Positions 11,061 to 22,394 of a stretch of DNA of 64,000 bases are shown here, piece by piece; the first letter of the stretch is position 1; the number at the start of each line of letters is the position of its first letter. The position numbers and the translations under genes were made by a program. The notes beneath the pieces are model-generated. The model was not told the DNA's origin. It saw only the letters and a program-made list of their open reading frames with translations, and searched no databases. The DNA comes from Wyeomyia smithii (lineage: Eukaryota; Arthropoda; Insecta; Diptera; Culicidae). The stretch covers positions 243,572,089 to 243,636,088 of the forward strand of contig NC_073695.1 in NCBI RefSeq assembly GCF_029784165.1, in the 5' to 3' direction.

Positions 11061-11512
11061 GGGGAATAATGGCTGTCTGGCGACACACGCTGAGAAAAAC
11101 CGCGCTGCTGCTGAGACGTGGTGACCAACCACAGGGCTAAGTGCTGCTGCTAAGGAAGGGGGACTGCTGTTGTCGCTGTCTAGAACTATTATGAGCGGCT
11201 CCAGCGGAAACAGGCTCTTGTATAGGCCAAATAGCATGTTTTCAATTGCAAGGTATATGATCCTGTCGCCCGTGCTTGGGAAGCAAGCATATAACGACCA
11301 ATCAGAGGTCGAATTTTTCGTTTTGACAAGGCTTGACTATTTTCAATAGTACAATAGTGTGAATAATAAAATTACAACTATCTTATTTTGGGAAGAATCT
11401 TAGAAGATTTTCCAATCTATTGCTGCAAGAAGTAAGGTAATCCATCGAATACTAACCGATTTATTAGCATTTGAAATTGGACATATTTTTCACTTTTTTC
11501 GGTTTTAGATTT

Positions 11513-11786
11513 CGCGGCATCACGAGATTTCTGTTTCCCCTTATCTTGAAATGGGTTTTACCCCAGCTTTAAATATATTCCTAGAAATAACTTTTTAAAG
11601 AAAGGCACGATTGGAAAAACCAAGCATCGGAAGTCGTCGGAGTTTATTGCGCACAGAACTTTCCAAGGACGTGATTCAGAATCGGCCTCGGCCACGATTA
11701 AGTGAAATAAAATCCCACTACCAGACGATTCGAGCGTCGTTATTTATGTTAGCGTGAGATTGTGGAAGGCATAATAATTTGTTATT
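11513..11786. other. Spacer between composite unit and copia
   Basis: I see nothing assignable. It is the left flank of the copia target site. Confidence 0.5.
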
Positions 11787-11791
11787 TTAAC

Positions 11792-11901
11792 TGTTAGGAT
11801 TACGTAGAGTAAGCCATGACTATTTGTGATTAATAAAACTTTTTCATTCTTGTTACACACGTCAACCGAACTAGACGTTCTTTCTTTATCAAGAAACAAT
11901 A
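11792..11901 (+). repeat. copia 5' LTR
   Basis: It starts TGTTAGGATTACG and ends AAGAAACAATA. It is identical in outline to the 3' LTR, with 12 extra bases after GTAAGC. An AATAAAA at about 11,831 is also present in the other LTR. At 110 bp it is unusually short for an LTR. Confidence 0.9.
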
Positions 11902-11913
11902 GGTTATAGGCCC
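11902..11913 (+). promoter_or_regulatory. copia primer binding site
   Basis: GGTTATAGGCCC directly follows the 5' LTR. Drosophila copia primes from an internal fragment of initiator tRNA-Met with a GGTTATGGGCCC-type site; this sequence differs from that by one base. Confidence 0.65.
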
Positions 11914-11948
11914 TACCACTGTTTCGAATTGAATATCAGAAGACTGAA

Positions 11949-12734
11949 ATGGCCTCTGGTAGTCTAGTAGGATCAAGCACTGTTCAATCCGTTTCAAGCT
12001 TGCCGGGAATCGAACGGCTATCGGGAAGAGAAAACTGGCCATCGTGGAAGTTTGCTGTACGAACTTGTCTTGAATTGGAAGATCTCTGGATTGCCGTAGA
12101 ACCGAAGTTGAAACAAGACGGAACCCCTGAAGCTGTAGATCCTGCGAAGGATCGGAGGGCGCGTGCGAAAATTATTCTTCTCTTGGAACCAGTGAACTAT
12201 GTTCATGTTACGGAGGCGAAAACCGCACAAGAAGTCTGGGGAAACTTAGAAAAGGCTTTAGAAGATTCCGGTCTAGCCAGACGGATTGGTCTTCTCCACA
12301 AACTAATAAAAACCGATCTGCAAAGTTGTTCGTCGATGTCCGAGTATGTCAACCGGATTATTTCGACGGCCCACCAGCTCAACGGGATCGGATTTGTGAT
12401 TTCGGACGAATGGATTGGTGCCCTGCTTCTTTGTGGTCTCCCTGAGGAGTACAGGCCAATGATAATGGCTCTGGAAAACTCCGGAATCCAGATAACTGGC
12501 GACGCAATAAAGACAAAACTGCTGCAAGAACTGCAAATTCCCACGTCGGATGCGGCGTTGTTGTCAAAGGGAAAACGTAACCATGGCCATGGCACGCACT
12601 ATTATGCTGGAAACCAGAGTCGTGGTAACCACAATCAGCCCACCAATCAGTCAAAGCAATCCAACCATCCAAAGGACCAAAGTGCAGAAAGTGTCAAAAC
12701 TATGGGCACATTGCAAAGGATTGCAGAAATATAA
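11949..12734 (+). pseudogene. copia gag (UBN2-type) with frameshift
   Basis: The frame starts MASGSLVGSS and contains GRENWPSWKFAVRTCLE and EVWGNLEKALE, typical of the gag polypeptide of copia-type elements. The zinc knuckle CRKCQNYGHIAKDC (12,683-12,724) is not in this frame but in the frame of the downstream protease. A single-base indel between about 12,600 and 12,675 has therefore split what should be a single gag-pol frame. Its product would be the capsid and nucleocapsid of the intracellular particle. Confidence 0.88.
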
Positions 12735-13391
12735 AGAAAGGAGATGCCTTTTGTACCGTCCTGTCGACTTTTAAAGCGGTCAATGATGCTGATTGGTATT
12801 TTGACTCAGGAGCTACGAACCACATGACACGGAATAAGGAATTGTTGCGACACATGAAGTGCTCTAGTGGCACGGTAGTGGCCGCAAACAAAGCTTCAAT
12901 GAACATTGAGGCAACAGGAACTGTTGTCCTCACACCTGTCTGCGACGAAAAATCTAAAATTCCGGTGAACGACGTTCAATACATCCCGATGTTATCAGAA
13001 AATCTCCTCTCAGTCAACAAGATAGTAAGTAGGGGGTATACGATGGTTTTTAACAACGCCGGTTGCAAGGTGATAAACTCAAGCGGTGGCGTAGTGGCAA
13101 CGGGACGTCGTGAAGATGAACTTTTTAAGCTGGAGCAGCGTGCACAAACTGGACCTAGCAAAGCATTGGCGAGTTCACTGAACGAATCAATGGATATTTG
13201 GCATCGGCGAATGGGACATCTCAGCGAGGCAGCACTGAAAAAGCTAGCAAGCGTTCTAGGAAGTGGTAGTGTTTTGAGTACTAACCAGATCAAGGATTGC
13301 TGTGTTTGCGCCATGGGCAAGCAGTGTCGCTGACCGTTTGGAAAGAAGGGTTCCCGCGCAAAAGAGCTGCTAGAAATAGTTCATTCAGATT
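12683..13391 (+). pseudogene. copia protease and integrase N-terminal part
   Basis: After the zinc knuckle the frame runs into WYFDSGATNHMT, with the aspartic protease motif DSGA at 12,803-12,814. It then reaches the GAG-pre-integrase zinc-binding region (WHRRMGHLSEAALKKL, DCCVCAMGKQC). A TGA at about 13,331 ends the frame just before the hAT-like insertion, which lies within the codons for the first integrase strand. Confidence 0.88.
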
Positions 13392-13487
13392 AGTGATGGG
13401 AAATATCGCCCAAAACGTACATCGATAACAATCGATAATTCCGGGGGTTTTATCGATATTATCGATAAGTATCGATAATATGACAGC

Positions 13488-14652
13488 TAACGTTTGCGGT
13501 AAAAATTTTTTTTTTCAGATGATGAAAAAAAACTATTTCAGATGGTGATGAAAAAGAAACTATGACAGATAATTGAGTTGGATGAATTTCCCATGCAAGG
13601 TTATCATGTTAGCTTCCTCGCAAAAAAATATTACGTCCTTGCGTGCGGCCTTCCGGCAGTTAACCGTAACATTTGCCATGGCGGACGAAAACATGCGTGT
13701 AGCCATGTTTTTAAGCTCTTTCTTCGTTTTTTTAATTAATTCCTCCTCCGTTTTCGCGACAAAATTGTTGGAATAGATCTTGCGCTTCAAGTTTGCCCAA
13801 AAATTCTCGATGGGAAGCAGGTGGAGGACATTGGGCGAATTCGCCGACTTCGGTACCACATCGATATTCAGCCGCTCCATCTCTTCCAACGATCGCTTCG
13901 AGTAGTTGGCCGACGTCAAATCTGGCCAGAACACCGTGTCTTCGCGCTTATGGTATCTCTTGATGAACGACGCAACTTCTGTCAGGCACTTCGTACTATA
14001 AATTTCCCCGTTTACGGCCAGCTCGGAACGAAAGAAAAGCAACTTTGACATCCCTTTCTCGCCGATTGTCAACCACAGCCGCACCTTCTTGGGGAACTTG
14101 GTCTGTGAAATAAACTTTACCTCGGTGCTCACTTCCTTCGTGGGGGAGGTGAAATACGAAGACCCCTGCTAGTCGTTGCCATCCAGGGTGAGATAGGTCT
14201 AGTCGTCCATCACCACTGCCACGTCGCGTTTCGCCGGGAAAATCGACTTGACTAACTTATTCAACCGCTGTCGCTGCGTCATTGCCTGCAGCTCCGAGAC
14301 CAGTGGTCGGGACTGCAGCTTCTTGTATGCATGTCCATGTTCTCCAGATACTTTTTCACTGTTTTAGAGCATGCACCAACCTCTCGGCCAAGTGCACGCA
14401 GCGATTTAGCCACTTTTCCCTCGGTCTTCCTCTTCAGCATCCTTTGAAGCTTCTTGTCACTCAGGGTCGTTGGCCGTCCAGAACCGGGTTTTCTTTCGAT
14501 GCTCTGATCATTGTCCAATAGTGTCAAAATGTTGTAGATGCCAGAACCGGCATACCCGGCGTCCACAAAGTGCCGCACGATGTCTGTTTTTGACGCCATT
14601 TTGAAACCCATGAAATAGGCAATTTTTGTCCATTTTTTTACCGCAAACGTTA
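13488..14652 (-). mobile_element. ITmD37E element, copy 2, inactive
   Basis: It is bounded by TA with ends TAACGTTTGCGGTAAAAA and TTTTTACCGCAAACGTTA, about 1.16 kb, a normal size for the family. The minus-strand transposase is broken. The element occupies the same place in the hAT-like carrier as copy 1. Confidence 0.92.
13560..14599 (-). pseudogene. ITmD37E transposase pseudogene, copy 2
   Basis: The N-terminal part starts at about 14,599 with MASKTDIVRHF and carries the DNA-binding region (RPTTLSDKKLQRMLKRK). The C-terminal part (13,560-14,132) carries VFWPDLTSANYS and LLPIENFWANLKRK, again with 37 residues between D and E. Two in-frame TAG codons (complement of 14,169-14,171 and 14,199-14,201) break the middle, exactly where copy 1 is broken. 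A further frame change lies near 14,330. Confidence 0.9.
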
Positions 14653-16465
14653 TTGCGGTTATAGTAACGGCCCAAACAGAATGGATACGTTTGCGTTGCG
14701 TTGGCGTCAATTTGACAGTATTGCCGCAAACGCAGCCGCAACGTATCCATTGTGTTAAGGCCTTGAATGACAAATCTTACGATACTGCGAATGATAATTC
14801 AAACTACCGGACGAGTTAAACAGTTTGTTTTGGAAAGTCTTTGAGTTTAACGCCGGAATGCTTTCTACGGAGTAGTTTCAAGCAGAAGTTCATTTTGAAG
14901 GTTGCGTAATAAGGGAAATAATTGAAGCAGGCAAAATTCTGTCAATTTTTAAATGGCTAAAACTTCACGAAAAATGAATCAATTCAGACAAAACAGGTTT
15001 CATTTTACTGGAAAACTGTCCTAGATTCCTAGGATTACTTGAGAACTGGACGTGACCAAGAGTCACTGGAAATGTTTCAGATTTCCGGAGTGTGTGCCAA
15101 AGTGTACATTTTTTTTTTCTGACATTCTGTCAGCACTCTAACAGAATTCAATCGAACATTGTGGGTGTGTAGGTCTTATTAAACCAAGCAACTTTGCAAA
15201 CTTGCGTTTGAAAATTTATCTGGATTAACATTTAAAAAGGTCAGATTGAAAGTTGAGACCATGATAATTGTTAGTCAAAATTTCGATCATCTTGTGACAA
15301 ATTTCAGGAACTCATTGCTGAAAATTGCACTCTTCAGGATGGGGTAAGTTCATCGAAGCAGTCCCAATTGTTTGCATGCTTTGGTTGGAAAAAAAAATTC
15401 AAAAATAAATGTTAACATGTGTTTTGTTTTTTGAACCCGTTTGTCCCGTTTTTATCCCGAGAAAATCTGGTCAGCCTACTTCAAAAATATAAAAAAATGA
15501 GTTTAAGATCCTACTCTGAAAAAAAAAATAATTTTAAAAACAAAAAATGATTTTAGAAATTATCGGTGATCTCAGATTTTTTTAAATGAAGCATTTTAGA
15601 TAGACAATTTAGTTGCCTAAAACGTTCTATGCGTTGCAAAAATGTACACTTTGACACACACTCTTGAAATCCGAAACATTTTCGGTGTAGGATGGTCACA
15701 CCAAGTTCCCAAGTAATACTAATATAATACTGTTTGCCAGTGGAATGAAACTGGTTATCAAAATTGATTCATTTTTCGTAAAATTCTGGCCATTCAAAAT
15801 TCGAGAGAATTTTTTTTATCTCAATTATTTTTTCCACCCCCTATATATATCAGGATACTTTTTTGGCGCAACAATTTCGTTGATTTGGATTTTTAGTGGA
15901 ACTAAAAATTGTTTGTTGGGTAACAGATACTTTAAACTTAAACAGTTCCAAGTTAAACTAAACAATTACCAGAGAATTACCAATAGACTGCCGCTATGCA
16001 TGTCCATCATATTATAAGAGTTGGCAAGCCAAAGAAAATGCATTTTATTACAATTTCGTGTCATTGCTTTTTATGAGATGGTGCGAAAAGTTTGGATATT
16101 TTTTTAAAGTTCTCCAGTACTGAGTTGTCGAATTCATCTGTTCATAGGAAACTAAAAACTATAAATACCTTTTTAGTTACCATTATTTCTCAGAAACTCA
16201 GTGACATCCGGGGCGAACTTTTACACCACCCCCAACAACGCTAAATCTTGTCGAATAGCAACAAATACCCAGCGGCAAAAGCAACTCCTGGGGAAGGGTA
16301 GGTGAGGTCTCCTTCTTTTGGGTCTCCTCCAGTAACCAGCCGCACTGACTTGTGCTCACCCTTATAATATCGATAATTATCGTTAGCGTCAGAAAATTAA
16401 CGATAATATCGATGTCAAGCACTTATCGATATTATCGATAAGTATCGATAAGTTTCCCATCACTA

Positions 16466-17100
16466 ATTCAGATATCTGCGGACCAATGGAGATGCCGTCC
16501 ATAGGAGGCAGTCGGTACTACATTGCATTCATAGACGATAGATCACGACGAATGTTTGTTAATTTTTTGCGAACAAAGTCGGAAGATGAAGTACTGAAGG
16601 CATTTCAAAATTTTCATACGCTGGCGGAGCGCCAGACTGGGCAAAAAATCAAAGTTATTCGAACCGACAATGGACTGGAATATACCAACAAGAAATTCCA
16701 GAGCTACTTGGAGAGGTTTGGTATTCGGCATCAGCGAACGAACGACTACACCCCCCAGCAAAATGGTATGGCAGAGCGTGCCAACCGGACAATCACTGAG
16801 CGTGCAAGATGTATGCTATTCGAAGGAGGACTGCAAAAATCGTTTTGGGCTGAAGCAGTTTCAACAGCCGTTTGCCTCATCAACCGTTCACCAACTCGTG
16901 GCCATGACATGACACCCGAAGAATGCTGGAGTGGAAATAAACCAAATTTGTCACATGTGCGGATCTTTGGAGCAAAAGTGATGGTACACATCCCGAAACA
17001 AAAGCGTCGTAAGTGGGATCCCAAGGCATACGAATGCCGTATGGTTGGCTTCGACGAGGACACAAAGGGATACCGTGTCTATGATCCGCGGACGAAGTAA
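16466..17100 (+). pseudogene. copia integrase core
   Basis: The open frame holds the DDE integrase core: AFIDDRSRR (first D), IRTDNGLEYTN (second D) and QQNGMAERANRTITE (catalytic E). It is followed by the WAEAVSTAVCLINRSPT and HVRIFGAKVMVHIPKQKR regions usual for copia. The frame ends at a TAA after YDPRTK, and the continuation VFKSRDVTF is found one frame over, so there is a frameshift near 17,098. Confidence 0.92.
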
Positions 17101-18139
17101 GGTATTCAAAAGCCGTGATGTCACCTTTATTAACGAAGCTGATGTCGTTTCCCAAGTGTTGGAAGTCAATGATAGCACACCGATGGTTATCACACTGGAT
17201 ATTGAAGACACCGTATCGTTATCTCTGACTCCCGATAAAGTTATCAACGAAAATTCCGATTACTGAGGATGCTTCGGCTGAACCAAGTGATGCGGATGAA
17301 AGCGATTGGGACGACGAAAACTATGAGGAAGCTGTAAGCAACATTAGCAGTTCTTCTATTGATACCGTGACAAATGTGACTGTGCTCCCACCGCGACAAA
17401 CTTCAAATCCGCCTCAGTCACAGGCGTTGAGGCGCAGTGGTCGGGAGCACAAACTTCCAGGCAAGTACAATGACTTTGTTATATCGTGCAAAGGTGTGTC
17501 CCGTTCTAACTTTTACCAGAATCCTGCATCCGATGACATCGATCCAACACATCTCAATGAGGTAATGGATGAAGCAACCGCTGAGGCAAGAAAGTCATCC
17601 CTGGGTCCTGAGGCGTCGAGCCAGTTCAGTGGTGTGGCTTTTCAGCAGCAGGAAAATGCAAGCGTGATTTTCGACGACCCAAGGACGCTTCAAGAAGCAA
17701 TGTCTCGTGATGATGCCGACAAGTGGAAGTTGGCCATGCAGGAGGAGTACAACGCCTTAATTGACAACGGAACGTGGACGCTGACTGAACTTCCTAAGGG
17801 TAGGAAGGTGATACGTTGCAAGTGGATATATAAAACAAAGTTGGACAGCAACGGGAACCTCGAGCGGTACAAGGCACGCCTTGTCATCAAAAGATTTTCG
17901 CAGCGAAAGGGGGTAGATTATGACGAAACATACTCCCCGGTGGTTCGTCACAGTTCGCTGCGATATTTATTCGCATTGGCAGCGAAGTACGATTTGGATA
18001 TACAACAAATGGATGCTGTGACCGCTTTCCTCCAGGGTGAATTGACGGAGGAAATATTCATGGAGCAACCCCCGCTATTCGAAGACCGTCAATTTCCTAC
18101 ACTGGTGTGCCGACTAAACAAGGCACTATTCGGTTTAAA
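17101..18139 (+). pseudogene. copia linker and reverse transcriptase N-terminal half
   Basis: Two frame changes are needed to read from integrase to RT (about 17,098 and between 17,266 and 17,367). The RT part has KWIYKTKLDSNGNLERYKAR and QQMDAVTAFLQGELTEEI and stops at KALFGL, where a non-LTR retrotransposon is inserted. Read naively, the frame continues into that element's ORF1, producing a chimeric 665-residue ORF that is not a real protein. Confidence 0.9.
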
Positions 18140-18146
18140 TGCGTCG

Positions 18147-19364
18147 GCAAAAACCATAAATCGCATTTCGACGCTGTTCGGCGAACTTGGCCATGACTCC
18201 ATATCGGACATATCGGACATTAGCAAAGAAAACCGGCAGCACACAAAGAACATACAACAGCACCTGGAAAAAGCATTTACTAATATAGAATCAAAAATTG
18301 ACAATATGGAACACCAATTAGAAGCTATACAAAATAAGAAAACAAACTGCAGTACAATGGCGCAGGAACTAATTAATGAATTAAAAGCGCTCAAAGAATC
18401 GAATTCACTCCAGCCAAAAACAGACAATCACCCCAGTCTGGCTGAAGAACTTCGCCTTTCATTGCCACTTCCAGAATCGGACTCAGAAGAACACCGTACT
18501 CCAAATTTCACATCAGGCTGGCGCCTAATTGGCAATAAAAAAGTATGGAAACGCGACTGGACTGAATATGACGCCAGACAGCGTAAAAGACGCATGCAGG
18601 AAAAGCAAGCAGAAAAGGCCGCTCGTAAACGTATGCAGCAACGCAAACGTCAGCAGGAAAACTCAAACCCTATCAGCATAAGTAACACCTATAAACACGG
18701 AATAAACCATTTCGCCTGCAACTCAAAGAAAACTCAAATTGCTGAAATGCCAAAACAACCACTACCCTCGGACAAAGACCTCCTGGCAGCTGCACGCGTT
18801 CAATTTGCTGGGCCGCCGAATTCAGACATAACATCAAAATTTATAAATTTCCAAAAAGGCGAAACTATCAACCCATATCGGACAGAAAAAAATGCAATTA
18901 ACAATGAAAATTCTGCACCGGCTCCTGCCAGCAACGCCAGCATACAATCAGCACCGCAAGACAGCCAATTTGAACTTGACCCCATGCGTCCACCAATCGT
19001 CCGACTTACGCAGCAATCATCGAATGGCGACGAGCGCTTTTTGAAGGCTAGACTCCGCGACCCAAAAGTAATGCATATTACACGCCTATATCTCGCATAC
19101 ATGAAGGACCAACCATCATCTGTATGCGTAGAAGGAATGACACCAACCAGTATAAGAATGCTTCTCGCATCCGAAGGACTGCCGACATCTCCAGAACAAC
19201 TCCAACGCGTCTTTATTGAAGTCCATCAGGAATATGGACTCACGCCAGCCGAAGCAGTAGCCGACCTTCAATCATATCGTCATTTTTTATCAAATGAACG
19301 CACGCACCGTCTTCAACAACTTCGCGAAAGTGTAAATAAATTTAGTACAAATTTGCGCAAGTAA
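18147..19364 (+). CDS. ORF1 of the non-LTR element, no recognised domain
   Basis: The open frame entering from the copia side continues for about 400 codons to TAA at 19,362. It shows a heptad-like coiled-coil segment near the start (ENRQHTKNIQQHLEKAFTNI), a strongly basic stretch (RQRKRRMQEKQAEKAARKR), a proline/alanine-rich linker, and a folded-looking C-terminal part (MTPTSIRMLLASEGLPTSP, LTPAEAVADLQSYRHFL). I see no CCHC knuckles or RRM. The true start is unclear; ATG codons occur at about 18,193 and 18,307. It sits directly upstream of ORF2 and probably encodes the RNA-binding partner protein. Confidence 0.6.
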   Translation, partial: AKTINRISTLFGELGHDSISDISDISKENRQHTKNIQQHLEKAFTNIESKIDNMEHQLEAIQNKKTNCSTMAQELINELKALKESNSLQPKTDNHPSLAEELRLSLPLPESDSEEHRTPNFTSGWRLIGNKKVWKRDWTEYDARQRKRRMQEKQAEKAARKRMQQRKRQQENSNPISISNTYKHGINHFACNSKKTQIAEMPKQPLPSDKDLLAAARVQFAGPPNSDITSKFINFQKGETINPYRTEKNAINNENSAPAPASNASIQSAPQDSQFELDPMRPPIVRLTQQSSNGDERFLKARLRDPKVMHITRLYLAYMKDQPSSVCVEGMTPTSIRMLLASEGLPTSPEQLQRVFIEVHQEYGLTPAEAVADLQSYRHFLSNERTHRLQQLRESVNKFSTNLRK

Positions 19365-19414
19365 GGACGCCCTCTTCTGAGGCAGAACCATTATATTTAA
19401 ACATAAGTAATAAC

Positions 19415-22317
19415 TTGACTAACACTTCTTCGCTTCCTCGACAGAATGCGACTGAAATTCTTATCTATTGTCAGAATTTCAATCGCATGAAAAGCCCAAG
19501 CAAAATGAAAGAAATTCAACAAAATCTATTGTCGTCATCTTTTAAAATAATTTTAGGAACTGAAAGTAGCTGGGACGAAAGCGTAAGAAGCGAAGAAGTA
19601 TTTGGAAACAATTACAATGTATTCCGGCACGATCGGAATTTGTCTACCAGTCAAAAAAAGTCAGGCGGTGGAGTCCTCATTGCCATTAATGTAGACTTTA
19701 CTTCTGAAGAAATAATATCCGACAAATATAAAGAATTTGAACACGTATGGGCCAAAGCATTTATTGCTGGCGAAGAACATATCTTCTGTTCCGTGTACTT
19801 TCCACCGGAACATGCTCATAAACATTCGTATGAATTATTTTTCAAAACTCTAGAATCTATTATGTCTAACATGAAACCAGAAGTAAAACTGCATGTCTAT
19901 GGCGACTTCAACCAACGTAATGCAGACTTTATTGTAGACATTGAAAATGAATCTATCTTACTCCCAGTCGTAGGCGAAAACGAAACACTGCAGTATCTTT
20001 TTGGCAAATCCTCAGAACTCGGTCTATATCAAATCAATCATGTCAAAAACAAACAAAATGCTTATTTAGACCTGAAGACTTCTGTGTAGATGCATCATTG
20101 ACTCCCATCTGGAAAAATGAAGCATTCCACACAGCAATTGAATATTCAATAGTAATGAATAACACTTCGTACCCCAGCGACTGCGAGTACGAGGATGTAC
20201 CGGAATACCACAAAACTGACTTCGAACATGTCAAACGTAGACTTCGCATAATAAATTGGCGTAGTATAATTTGTAAAGAAGGAAATGTCAACGAAGAAGT
20301 AACAAAATTTTATGAAATAATTAATCAAATTATATCAGAAAATGTACCTCTAAAGAAAAGAAGACGAACGAACACCAACAAATATCCAGTGTGGTTTAAT
20401 CCACAATTGAAGAACCTAAAAAATAGAAAACAAAAAGCACATAAAATATACAAAAAAGACAACAATAGCGAAAATCTTCAAAATTACCAAGAAATTTGCT
20501 GTCAACTTGACGCAGCCATTAAAATTGCACATGAAGAACATAATCGTAAAATCGAACATCAAATCAAGTCTTGCCCTAAGAACTTCTTTAATTACGTAAA
20601 AACCAAACTAAAAAGTAACAACTTTCCATCACGAATGCATCTTGACAGTAATGTAGGACAAACTAGTAATGAAATATGTAGTCTTTTTGCCACTTTTTTT
20701 CAAGAAATTTACACCACATATGAAGAAACAGATCGCGACCGCGAATACTTCTCGTATTTTCCTGAATTTTCGAATTCTTTATCTGTCAATCAAATATCTG
20801 AATTCGAAATTCAAAACGCACTTAAAAATTTAGACGCTACGAAAGGTCCTGGACCTGACAGAATAGCTCCAATTTTTCTCAAAAATTTGGCAGAAGAACT
20901 ATCTACACCCTTACAACACCTTTTTAACATGTCCCTGAAGAATGGAATTTTCCCAGAACTCTGGAAAACCTCATATTTAGTGCCAATTTTCAAATCTGGC
21001 GCTAAATCTGACATTCGTAACTATCGTGGAATTGCCATTATTTCATGCATTCCAAAATTATTTGAATCAATAATTAATGAAAAAATCTTTCAACAAGTAA
21101 AACACCAAATTACAACTCAACAGCACGGCTTTTACAAAGGCCGATCAACTACCACAAATCTTTTGGAATTCATAACTTTCACTCTGACTGTAATGGACAA
21201 CGGTAACCACGTAGAAGCTCTTTATACGGACTTTAGCAAGGCATTTGACAGAATCGACATACCATTATTACTCTTCAAGCTCGAAAAATACGGAACTGAA
21301 ACAAAATTTTTGGAATAGCTGCAGTCATACTTAACAAAACGAACACAAATAGTCCGCTTTCAAAATTCCTTTTCAAACCCAATAAAAGTAACTTCTGGGG
21401 TTCCTCAAGGTTCCCACCTGGGCCCTCTTCTTTTTATATTATACGTAAATGACATTTCCTTTCTTCTTAAGTCAATACATGTGCTTGTATATGCTGATGA
21501 CATAAAGCTCTTTATAGAAATAACCAATGCAGAAGACTTCGAAATATTCCAGAATGAAATTAATGTATTCTACACTTGGTGCAACAAAAGCCTATTACAA
21601 CTCAACATTAAAAAATGTAATTCAATAGCCTTCAGCAGAAAAACAGTAACACCACCTACAAACATTTTCTTAGGAAACCAACCAGTAGAAAAATGCAAAA
21701 TCGTAAGGGACCTAGGCGTAATCTTAGACTCCAAACTTACATTCATAGAACATTATAATACAATTATCAACAAAGCAAATAGTATGCTGGGCTTTATAAA
21801 ACGCTTCGGCCACAATTTTCAAGACCCATATACAATCAAACTATTATATATTACATACGTCCGACCAGTTCTGGAATATTGTAGCATTGTATGGAATCCC
21901 TATATTGCCACACATGAAGAACGCATTGAATCTGTCCAAAAACAATTTCTTTAGTACGCGCTTCGTAAGCTAAATTGGACATCATTTCCCTTACCATCAT
22001 ATGAAGCACGCTGCATGCTTATAGACATACAAGCACTTAAAGAACGCCGCGATCTTTCAATGCTTTATTTTATCAATGACATTATTTCTCAACGCGTGCA
22101 ATCTACTCAATTATTATCACAACTAAATTTTTATGCACCCAGTCGTCAATTAAGAAATCGTAAAATATTTTCGGAAAATTCTCACAGAACAAACTACTCT
22201 AAAAATGGCCCAATAAATCGCATGATGCGTCACTATAACCAGCACTGCGAAAATATCGACATCACCATGGGCAGAAATCAAATAAAAAAACGACTAACTA
22301 CTGGAAATAATGTATAG
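19415..22317 (+). pseudogene. ORF2 endonuclease and reverse transcriptase of the non-LTR element
   Basis: The endonuclease part (19,415-20,089) has TESSW, SGGGVLIAIN and VYGDFNQRNAD motifs. The RT part (20,098-21,954) has ATKGPGPDRIAPIFLK, QHGFYKGRSTTTNLLEF, YTDFSKAFDRID, TSGVPQGSHLGPLLF and the catalytic box VYADDIKLF. The C-terminal part runs to 22,317. Lesions are a frameshift at about 20,065, a TAG at 21,316-21,318 and a TAG at 21,952-21,954. The reading frame resumes cleanly after each, so the damage is light. Confidence 0.9.
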
Positions 22318-22394
22318 AATATAAGAAAACATTGTATTATTATAACTGTAGTCTACATTTGCTTGACGAAATAAATAAATAAATAAATAAATAA

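Larger units (their letters stand above)
5653..11512. mobile_element. Large composite inverted-repeat unit (foldback-type), about 5.9 kb
   Basis: The outermost 400 or so bases at each side (5653-6060 and 11,125-11,512) are close reverse complements, including the GACCTCTGATTGGTC box and the CAAGCCTTGTCAAAAC block. The interior holds scattered degenerate copies of CCACAACTGTGGCATGGCTA (near 6050-6240, 7490-7600 and, inverted, 9780-9960). It also holds a direct-repeat pair at about 7269-7352 and 7820-7907, three roughly 200-bp tandem modules at 10.6-11.06 kb, and two independent MITEs. No transposase is visible. A related unit lies inverted at 41,557-43,669. Confidence 0.6.
13392..16465. mobile_element. 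hAT-like non-autonomous composite element, copy 2, inserted in copia
   Basis: Terminal repeats are TAGTGATGGGAAA and TTTCCCATCACTA, a perfect 13-bp pair. The 8-bp duplication ATTCAGAT lies at 13,384-13,391 and 16,466-16,473. Subterminal TATCGATA motifs are dense at both ends (about 13,420-13,480 and 16,365-16,452). The interior parallels 990-4383: dead ITmD37E, palindromic unit and foldback. There is no hAT transposase. It interrupts the copia integrase, so it moved after the copia inserted. Confidence 0.93.
18140..22394 (+). mobile_element. Non-LTR retrotransposon (CR1/Jockey-like group) inserted in copia RT
   Basis: It lies between the copia codons for ALFGL and QSSRVWN. It has an ORF1, an apurinic-type endonuclease plus RT ORF2, and an (AAAT)n tail (22,369-22,394). 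The duplicated target bases look no longer than AAA. ORF2 is broken by one frameshift and two TAG codons. The C-terminal YALRKLNW and RCMLI-type region resembles CR1/L2-like or Jockey-like insect elements; I cannot fix the clade by eye. Confidence 0.88.

Noticed and set aside
17367..19364. 665-residue open frame read as one protein
   Set aside because: It is an in-frame junction of copia RT and the ORF1 of an inserted LINE; the boundary falls between ALFGL and ASAKT.
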